This document shows, piece after piece, positions 59,349 to 64,000 of a stretch of DNA of 64,000 nt. Origin of the DNA: UBA7446 sp024639165 (GTDB lineage Bacteria; Bacteroidota; Bacteroidia; Flavobacteriales; Flavobacteriaceae); assembly GCA_024639165.1 (NCBI GenBank), contig JAHEIX010000001.1, positions 53,004 through 117,003 of the forward strand, written 5' to 3'. Numbering within the stretch: the stretch's first letter is position 1; each line of letters starts with the position of its first letter. A model generated the notes under the pieces. The model searched no databases and was not told the origin of the DNA. It was given only the letters and a program-made list of their open reading frames with translations. The translations under genes and the position numbers were made by a program.

Positions 59349-59885
59349 ATGAGACGCCCTATTTTTTATATTTTAATGCTGCTACTTGCGAGTTGTACTT
59401 CAAAAAATCCAGCAAAAAAAACAGTTAGCCTCTCCGATGAAACAAAGATGGAAATGGCTAGCGAAAATCTTTCAAACATATCTTTCCAAGTTGATGGGAT
59501 GACATGTGAAGTTGGATGTGCTGCGCGTATTGAAAAGAAAGTCGCAGCCATGGAAGGAGTTGCAATGTCTAAGGTTGACTTTGAAGCCAAAACAGCCTAT
59601 ATATCTTTTGACCCAGCTACTACCTCATTCGATAACGTTAAGACTACTATAGAATCTCTTGGAGATGATTACAAGGTAGGTGAAGCAACCTCCATGCCTG
59701 CTTTCACGTTTGATCACCAAGGCAAAAAATGTGACCCCGATTGTGAAAAAGCATGCTGCGCTAAAAAGAAAACCTGCGACAAGTCTTGTGACAAAGCCTG
59801 TTGTAAGAAAGATGGAGAAGACAAAAAGGCATGTAAAGCTACTTGTGAAAAACCTTGTTGCGCTAAAGAAAAAGAAAAAGCGTAG
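59349..59885 (+). CDS. Heavy-metal-associated lipoprotein with metallothionein-like Cys tail
   Basis: A 178-residue lipoprotein (ILMLLLASC, Cys16). Residues ~43-115 form an HMA domain; the metal loop reads GMTCEVGC (Cys53, Cys57), with one residue more than the usual GMTCXXC. After a short linker, residues 128-171 carry twelve cysteines in three units of CX3CX3CC, set among lysines. The HMA part is common in Bacteroidota; the threefold Cys tail is not one I know. It probably binds Cu+, Zn2+ or Cd2+ at the cell envelope. It ends one base before the convergent gldD stop. Confidence 0.9.
   Translation: MRRPIFYILMLLLASCTSKNPAKKTVSLSDETKMEMASENLSNISFQVDGMTCEVGCAARIEKKVAAMEGVAMSKVDFEAKTAYISFDPATTSFDNVKTTIESLGDDYKVGEATSMPAFTFDHQGKKCDPDCEKACCAKKKTCDKSCDKACCKKDGEDKKACKATCEKPCCAKEKEKA
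59730..59861 (+). repeat. Threefold CX3CX3CC coding repeat
   Basis: Units CDPDCEKACC (59730-59759), CDKSCDKACC (59775-59804) and CKATCEKPCC (59832-59861), spaced by 5 and 9 residues. The bases differ more than the residues, so the pattern is kept by selection at protein level and is not a fresh duplication. Confidence 0.85.
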
Positions 59886-60431
59886 CTATTGCCAACGTAA
59901 GGTTTCCAACATTTTTTGCACATCATTCCTAATGTATCCAATGGCTGGAGCCAAGGAATCGTAGTTGGGTGCAGCAGAAAAAAGCAATGAGCCGGAAATA
60001 AAATGTCTTTTGGTGTCTGTAGCGAAAAAATGGAGGTTCGATGGCGAATCCCCAATCAACGTAACGCAGCTACCCAAAACTTCTTTTTCCTTGTCCTCGT
60101 AAGTGCTTTCATTGATGCGCTGCGTTCCCTTACCAAAAATCGTAAGCCGGTTTTCAAAGTCCATAAAAAGAGTATCCAAAGAACTCTTGCGTAAATCAAA
60201 ATAGGTGACATAAACTTTTGCCTTAAGCAAAGGGTAGTCTAGCGTGGTTCCGCAGGAAGACAGTTGCACTGGCGTCGACAGGTCATTGTACATAAAGCGG
60301 TATGCGCAAGCATCGGGATCAAAATCATGGTATTGTGCTTCTGGGTAGTCCAAGGCCAAGGAAGCATTGGGCTTAGGTGCCTGATGCTGACATCCCAAAA
60401 ACAAAAACGCAAAGAAGAAAAGTCGCATCAT
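59886..60431 (-). CDS. gldD: Gliding motility lipoprotein GldD
   Basis: Lipoprotein (MMRLFFFAFLFLGC, Cys14) of 181 residues with the GldD pattern: LDYPEAQYHDFDPDACAYRF, FDLRKSSLDTLFMDFENR and HFISGSLLFSAAPNYDSLAP. GldD is needed for gliding and chitin use in Flavobacterium johnsoniae. It overlaps gldE by 4 bases in the usual order mutY-ssb-gldE-gldD. Presence does not prove that the strain glides; the Sec-independent T9SS genes gldK-N would be the test. Confidence 0.93.
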   Translation of the reverse strand: MMRLFFFAFLFLGCQHQAPKPNASLALDYPEAQYHDFDPDACAYRFMYNDLSTPVQLSSCGTTLDYPLLKAKVYVTYFDLRKSSLDTLFMDFENRLTIFGKGTQRINESTYEDKEKEVLGSCVTLIGDSPSNLHFFATDTKRHFISGSLLFSAAPNYDSLAPAIGYIRNDVQKMLETLRWQ

Positions 60432-61720
60432 GCGAGCTGTACTTTTATTTGCTTGATACGTTTGCGATCAACAGCCTCAATGGTAAAAACAATATTTTTG
60501 AAACGAAATACGGTATTGACTTTAGGAAAGGATCCCAATTGTTCTAATAAAAACCCAGCAACGGTCTCAGACTCCCCTTTGTTATGCTCAAAATCATCGT
60601 TATTGGAAAGCTTGGTTACTGCATAAAAATCTTGCAAAGAGGTTTTGCCGTCAAAAACAAAAGTAGTGTCGTTAAGTTTTGAATAACTGATATCTGTTTC
60701 GTCAAATTCATCTGTGATATCCCCTACAATTTGTTCAATAACATCTTCTAAAGAAATAACACCCGAAGTACCGCCGTATTCATCAACCACAACAGCAAGA
60801 TGAATCCGCTTTACTTGAAATTCTTGTAACAGATCGTCAAGTTTTTTGTTTTCTGGGACGAAATAAGGTTCGCGCATCAATTGGGTCCATTCGTAATTGG
60901 TTTTATCAAAATGGCGCAACAAATCCTTTACATACAAAACCCCAATAACTGTATCTATGGTTTCACGATAGACAGGAACACGGGAGAACCCCTTACTAAC
61001 AATTTGGGACACGACTTGAGTAAATGATGTTTCTTCATCAAGCGCAAAAACATCTATACGCGGACACATAACCTGTTTGGTGTCGGTATTGCCAAATGTG
61101 ACAATTCCTTTTAAAATTTTTTGCTCGTCTTTAGTAGTTTCAGAATCATCGGTCATTTCGAGGGCTTGAGACAGATGATCAACAGATATATTTGAGCTTG
61201 TTTTACCTAGTCGTTTTTGTAGAATAAAGGTGAGGTAACTCATGGGATACGTCAGTGCAAAGAACACATATTTATCTAGCAAATAGATAGGTACAGACAT
61301 CCGTTTTGCAAAGCCTTCGGGGTTTTTGTTTGCATAAATTTTTGGTAGTATTTCGCCAAATAATAACACCACTGAAGTTATTAATCCTACTTCAGCCAAA
61401 AAACGTATGCCCGGGTGAGAAATGGTTTCAAAAAACAAGGAGGTCATGGACGCAAAAAGCAATACGGTAGCGATATTTATCAGGTTGTTCAATAACAAAA
61501 TAATGGCTAATAGACGTCTTGGATTTTTTCGTAAATGCGCAAGTATACGCAAAGGCCTAGTGGTTGCATTTACCGCTTCTTTTACATAGGAGGGCGAAAG
61601 AGAAAAAAAGGCCACTTCTGAGCCTGAAACCAATGCAGAACTTAGCAAAAGCATCAACAATAGGAATACTTTTACTGTCTCCAGTGTTTCAAATCCAATA
61701 ACCAACGAAGGAATATCCAA
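60428..61720 (-). CDS. gldE: Gliding motility-associated protein GldE (CNNM/CBS/CorC)
   Basis: A 430-residue membrane protein with four helices (residues ~12-160), a CBS pair (VMCPRIDVFALDEE ... VVDEYGGTSGVISLEDVIEQIVGDI) and a CorC-type C-terminal domain. It is a paralogue of the CNNM protein near 15 kb; assignment to GldE rests on its coupling to gldD and ssb. Known as a suppressor-linked partner of GldD, with an undefined transport role. Confidence 0.92.
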   Translation of the reverse strand: MDIPSLVIGFETLETVKVFLLLMLLLSSALVSGSEVAFFSLSPSYVKEAVNATTRPLRILAHLRKNPRRLLAIILLLNNLINIATVLLFASMTSLFFETISHPGIRFLAEVGLITSVVLLFGEILPKIYANKNPEGFAKRMSVPIYLLDKYVFFALTYPMSYLTFILQKRLGKTSSNISVDHLSQALEMTDDSETTKDEQKILKGIVTFGNTDTKQVMCPRIDVFALDEETSFTQVVSQIVSKGFSRVPVYRETIDTVIGVLYVKDLLRHFDKTNYEWTQLMREPYFVPENKKLDDLLQEFQVKRIHLAVVVDEYGGTSGVISLEDVIEQIVGDITDEFDETDISYSKLNDTTFVFDGKTSLQDFYAVTKLSNNDDFEHNKGESETVAGFLLEQLGSFPKVNTVFRFKNIVFTIEAVDRKRIKQIKVQLA

Positions 61721-61730
61721 CTATTAGGAT

Positions 61731-62186
61731 TTAGAATGGCAAGTCATCATCACTTGCAGGTTGGTTTGCCTGAGTTGGCTGGGCGGGTTGAGTGGGTTGT
61801 GATGGCTTTTGTTGAGCCGCTTGTGTTTGCGGGGTGTTTCCATCGCTAGGGCGTTGAGTCAAAAAAGTAAAGTCATCAACATGAATTTCTGTTGAATAAC
61901 GGTCTTTACCGTCATCTCCTTGCCACTTTCGGGTCTTTATACGGCCTTCAACATAAACACGGTCTCCCTTTTTGAGATATTTTTCACAAATTTCTGCAGC
62001 TTTGTTGCGCACAACAGCATTATGCCATTCGGTATTGGTGACTTTCTCACCTGTTTGTTTGCTTGTGTAGGTTTCATTGGTCGCTATGGGGAATCTGCCA
62101 ATGCAGTTTCCGCCTTCGAAATAAGTCACTTTGACGTTGTCGCCCAAATGCCCAATCAACATAGCTTTATTTAGTGTTCCGCTCAT
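61731..62186 (-). CDS. ssb: Single-stranded DNA-binding protein
   Basis: OB-fold of ~110 residues (LNKAMLIGHLGDNVKVTYF, WHNAVVRNKAAEICEKYLKK, GRIKTRKWQGDDGKDRY) followed by a Gln/Pro-rich linker and the acidic tip SDDDLPF, which binds repair and replication partners. Length 151. It lies ten bases before gldE and 24 after mutY. The same tip ends the DUF3127 protein. Confidence 0.97.
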   Translation of the reverse strand: MSGTLNKAMLIGHLGDNVKVTYFEGGNCIGRFPIATNETYTSKQTGEKVTNTEWHNAVVRNKAAEICEKYLKKGDRVYVEGRIKTRKWQGDDGKDRYSTEIHVDDFTFLTQRPSDGNTPQTQAAQQKPSQPTQPAQPTQANQPASDDDLPF

Positions 62187-62210
62187 AATAGATTTTATAT
62201 CAAATGTACA

Positions 62211-63245
62211 TTATCGGATGAACTTGTCCAAAAAACGTTCTATTAAACGGGGAACTGCATAATCAGGAACATTAGACCAAGAAATGGGCAGGGCTTCATC
62301 AACGTTTTCTAGTACATAAAAATAGGTGTGTAATGCTTGATGGCTGAGTTTGTGAATCACTGCTTCCTCTTGAAATTTAGTCCAATGAGCCGCTTTGGCC
62401 CATTGAGGTGCATCATCGTGTGCTTGAAGTGCATCAACGGATAACATATTTTGCGCTTCGATAAGTGGGAATTCATATAGCCCTTTCCAGATGTCTTTTT
62501 GGTCGCGTTTGCTTAGAAGGGTGTTGTTATTTTGATCTATAGGAATTAAATAATGGAAATATCGTTTCTTGACGGGTTTGGCTTTTATTTTAACGGGGAG
62601 TTCAGCCACGCGACCATGCGCAAATGCCAAGCAGCTATCCGACAATGGGCAAGTCGTGCAGCTTGGTTTTTTTGGTGTACAGTGCAAGGCGCCAAATTCC
62701 ATAATGGCCTGATTGTAAGCACCTGGTGATTTTGGATCAATAAGCGTTTGGGCCAAGGCTTGAAAAGTCTTGATTCCTGCGGGTTGATTTATGGGACTGT
62801 CATTGTCAAAATGGCGTGCCAATACACGGTATACATTACCGTCAACAACAGCACAAACTTCATCAAAACAAATAGAAGCAATAGCACTTGCGGTATAAGG
62901 CCCTACGCCTGGTAACTTTAGGAGTTCTTGATACGTACTTGGAAAATTACCTTCATATTGTTCGCTTAGCTGTTTTGCGGCTTTGTGTAGGTTTCTAGCA
63001 CGGCTATAATAGCCAAGGCCTTGCCAACGTTTTAAAATGGCATCTTCACTAGCTTGCGCCAGATCATGGACGCTTGGGAAGTCATGCCAGAATCGGTCAA
63101 AATAGGGCAATCCTTGTGCAACACGCGTTTGTTGTAAGATGATTTCAGAAAGCCAAACCACATAAGGGTCTTTGGTTTGTCGCCAAGGCAAAGCACGCTT
63201 GTGAAGTGCATACCAAGCTAACAATTTAGTACTGAAACGTTTCAT
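62211..63245 (-). CDS. mutY: A/G-specific adenine glycosylase
   Basis: Removes adenine opposite 8-oxoguanine. Helix-hairpin-helix with LPGVGPYTASAIASICF and catalytic Asp in AVVDGNVYRVLARHF; the 4Fe-4S cluster motif CX6CX2CX5C in HCTPKKPSCTTCPLSDSC; a C-terminal NUDIX-like domain from ~225. I start at the ATG at 63245 (MKRFSTKLLAWY), 27 codons inside a longer frame without homology. A perfect -7 box ends five bases before this ATG. Confidence 0.96.
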   Translation of the reverse strand: MKRFSTKLLAWYALHKRALPWRQTKDPYVVWLSEIILQQTRVAQGLPYFDRFWHDFPSVHDLAQASEDAILKRWQGLGYYSRARNLHKAAKQLSEQYEGNFPSTYQELLKLPGVGPYTASAIASICFDEVCAVVDGNVYRVLARHFDNDSPINQPAGIKTFQALAQTLIDPKSPGAYNQAIMEFGALHCTPKKPSCTTCPLSDSCLAFAHGRVAELPVKIKAKPVKKRYFHYLIPIDQNNNTLLSKRDQKDIWKGLYEFPLIEAQNMLSVDALQAHDDAPQWAKAAHWTKFQEEAVIHKLSHQALHTYFYVLENVDEALPISWSNVPDYAVPRLIERFLDKFIR

Positions 63246-63250
63246 GGATT

Positions 63251-63258
63251 CAAAAATA
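63251..63258 (-). promoter_or_regulatory. -7 box of mutY, five bases before the ATG
   Basis: Minus strand TATTTTTG, perfect, followed by AATCC and the ATG; predicts a leaderless mRNA for mutY-ssb-gldE-gldD. Confidence 0.45.
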
Positions 63259-63313
63259 CATGCAAAGAATGAGTTTAGATGTTTAAAATCGCATAAACGT
63301 TGAATTAAATTTT

Positions 63314-63321
63314 TATATTTG
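63314..63321 (+). promoter_or_regulatory. Candidate -7 box of the HU gene
   Basis: TATATTTG, perfect, 36 bases before the ATG; the -33 region is weak. Confidence 0.5.
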
Positions 63322-63357
63322 CTCACCTAAAATTTACAACCACACAAGAATTTAAGG

Positions 63358-63648
63358 ATGACAAAAGCCGAAATTGTAACAAACATTTCAGATAAACTGG
63401 GAGTTGAAAAGAGTGATACGCAAGAGATTGTGAATCACTTTATGAAAGAAGTAAGAAGTGCATTGGAATCTGGTGAAAACGTTTATTTACGCGGATTTGG
63501 AAGCTTTGTGGTTAAAACGCGCAAAGCCAAAAAAGGACGTAATATTTCAAAAAATGTTACCATTGATATTCCAGCACACAATATACCCTCATTTAAGCCT
63601 GCAAAGGAATTTTTAGAAGAGGTTAAAACTAAAGTAGCTGTTAAGTAA
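63358..63648 (+). CDS. HU/IHF family DNA-binding protein
   Basis: A 96-residue nucleoid protein: TKAEIVTNISDKLGVEKSDT, then VYLRGFGSFVVKTRKAKKGRN and an IPAHNIPSFKPAKEFLEEV arm and tail. It dimerises and bends DNA. In flavobacteria an HU-type gene in this place precedes the RNase E/G gene, as here. Called HU as there is no clear IHF partner. Confidence 0.95.
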   Translation: MTKAEIVTNISDKLGVEKSDTQEIVNHFMKEVRSALESGENVYLRGFGSFVVKTRKAKKGRNISKNVTIDIPAHNIPSFKPAKEFLEEVKTKVAVK

Positions 63649-63683
63649 CAGCTACACTTTATTAATTATTTAGATTATAACAT

Positions 63684-63773
63684 ATGCCAAGTGGTAAGAA
63701 GAGAAAAAGACACAAGGTAGCCACGCACAAGCGTAAAAAAAGAAGTCGTGCTAACAGACACAAGAAAAAGTAA
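63684..63773 (+). CDS. 29-residue basic protein, mS38/bS22-like (AURKAIP1/COX24 domain)
   Basis: Very short frame MPSGKKRKRHKVATHKRKKR then SRANRHKKK. More than half the residues are Lys, Arg or His. It matches the short Bacteroidota proteins annotated with the AURKAIP1/COX24 domain, related to mitochondrial ribosomal protein mS38 and mycobacterial bS22, which sit on the small subunit near the decoding site. Automatic gene finders often skip it for its size. It follows the HU gene by 35 bases. Confidence 0.85.
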   Translation: MPSGKKRKRHKVATHKRKKRSRANRHKKK

Positions 63774-63868
63774 ACTTCTTTAATCTTTGAACATTTTAAG
63801 TTCTTTGACATGGAATAATATCAAAGTAGTTCGCTTTGGTTAAAGTCCCCCGATAACATTGTTCAATT

Positions 63869-63889
63869 GATTCACACAGACTGTGAATC
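63869..63889 (+). promoter_or_regulatory. Perfect hairpin in the RNase E/G leader
   Basis: GATTCACA-CAGAC-TGTGAATC, 8 bp, 14 bases before the GTG start of the ribonuclease gene. No T-run, so not a terminator; a regulatory leader stem is possible. Confidence 0.6.
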
Positions 63890-63903
63890 TAAAAATCATT
63901 ATT

Positions 63904-64000
63904 GTGAGTAAAGAACTAATTATTCGTTCGCGATCCTCTGCAGTTGATTTTGCCTTACTTAAAGACGGAAAGCTCGTTGAGTTTCACAAAGAAATTGAAG
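63904..64000 (+). CDS. rng: Ribonuclease E/G, 3' end cut by the window
   Basis: Only the first 32 codons are visible: a GTG start, then SKELIIRSRSSAVDFALLKD followed by GKLVEFHKEIE, which is the N-terminus of flavobacterial RNase E/G proteins. The enzyme processes rRNA and mRNA. GTG is chosen as no in-frame ATG lies nearby upstream. A hairpin lies 14 bases before the start. Confidence 0.88.
   Translation, partial: MSKELIIRSRSSAVDFALLKDGKLVEFHKEIE

Noticed and set aside
59680..59964. 94-codon Lys-rich frame over the Cys tail
   Set aside because: It is a frame-shifted reading of the heavy-metal lipoprotein and the convergent gldD end; its composition follows from the AAA/TGT-rich DNA.
63780..63830. 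rRNA-type promoter before RNase E/G
   Set aside because: AGTTCTTTGACATGG resembles the region before rRNA operons in some flavobacteria, but no TAnnTTTG box follows at a proper distance.
1..64000. Hidden defence, toxin-antitoxin, phage or mobile system
   Set aside because: I read both strands for transposases, integrases, restriction or CRISPR proteins, repeats with spacers and compositional islands and saw none. Almost every gene is a known core family in a common flavobacterial order.

Overview
The window is a gene-dense chromosomal segment of a member of the Bacteroidota, most likely the family Flavobacteriaceae. The signs are the gliding genes gldD and gldE beside ssb and mutY, the lineage-typical families DUF3098, DUF3127, DUF4271, DUF4296 and DUF4301, isoprenoid synthesis through mevalonate, LptC and KdtA of an outer-membrane cell, and many copies of the Bacteroidota promoter box TAnnTTTG with a TTG/TTTG-like box about 17-20 bases upstream. 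The genus cannot be told from sequence reading alone. No insertion sequence, prophage, CRISPR array, toxin-antitoxin pair or defence island is visible: this is ordinary core genome, with several details that repay a second look.

Layout. 1-8160: end of etfA, a bifunctional nuclease, a nucleoside transporter, thyA, a membrane-anchored dihydrofolate reductase fusion and fabD on the plus strand; a sugar aminotransferase on the minus strand; kdtA with a small coupled ORF. 8193-12494: tRNA-Leu, an M20 dipeptidase, hemW, ruvC, a lipoprotein and a DUF456 protein. 12495-12908 is the only gene-free stretch over 300 bases and holds hairpins and terminators. 12909-20453 is a minus-strand envelope operon: coaX, an outer-membrane protein, a TPR protein, lptC, a small membrane protein, a CNNM/CBS protein and ppiD. 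20485-24893: tRNA-Phe, a pseudouridine synthase, the mevalonate genes (mevalonate kinase, diphosphomevalonate decarboxylase) with a UbiA prenyltransferase, and an orphan membrane protein. 24898-29084: NifU-like and Mrp iron-sulfur factors, an alkyltransferase-like protein, trmB and a PhoR/PhoB-like two-component pair. 29169-37211: LuxE-like protein, tyrS, dihydroorotase, a dolichol-phosphate-mannose-synthase-like transferase, hemD, an Lrp regulator, a metallopeptidase and a SemiSWEET. 37213-46387: leuS, then ftsX, DUF3098, uppP, truB and tag; aat, DUF3127, a histidine kinase, HIT and greA. 46471-52520: a TPP riboswitch in front of a TonB-dependent receptor, with PnuC and NadR-like kinase genes upstream. 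52570-58387: ahcY, L27 and L21, and a pair of M16 peptidases. 58396-64000: a DMT transporter, a Cys-rich heavy-metal lipoprotein, gldD/gldE, ssb, mutY, an HU protein, a 29-residue mS38/bS22-like ribosomal protein and the start of RNase E/G.

Organisation. Genes are tightly packed: many co-directional neighbours overlap by 1-4 bases and seven convergent pairs overlap at their 3' ends with no terminator between them. Several genes (kdtA, mvaD, the LuxE-like gene, the DUF4271 gene, mutY) have a perfect TAnnTTTG box ending only 4-6 bases before the ATG, which predicts leaderless or nearly leaderless mRNAs. Most notable items: the 2TM-DHFR fusion, a threefold CX3CX3CC repeat on a heavy-metal lipoprotein, a TPP riboswitch with a start-codon hairpin, an SSB-like C-terminal tip on DUF3127, a terminator-like hairpin in the greA leader and an 8-bp hairpin just before the RNase E/G start. 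I did not see a wholly new multi-gene system.
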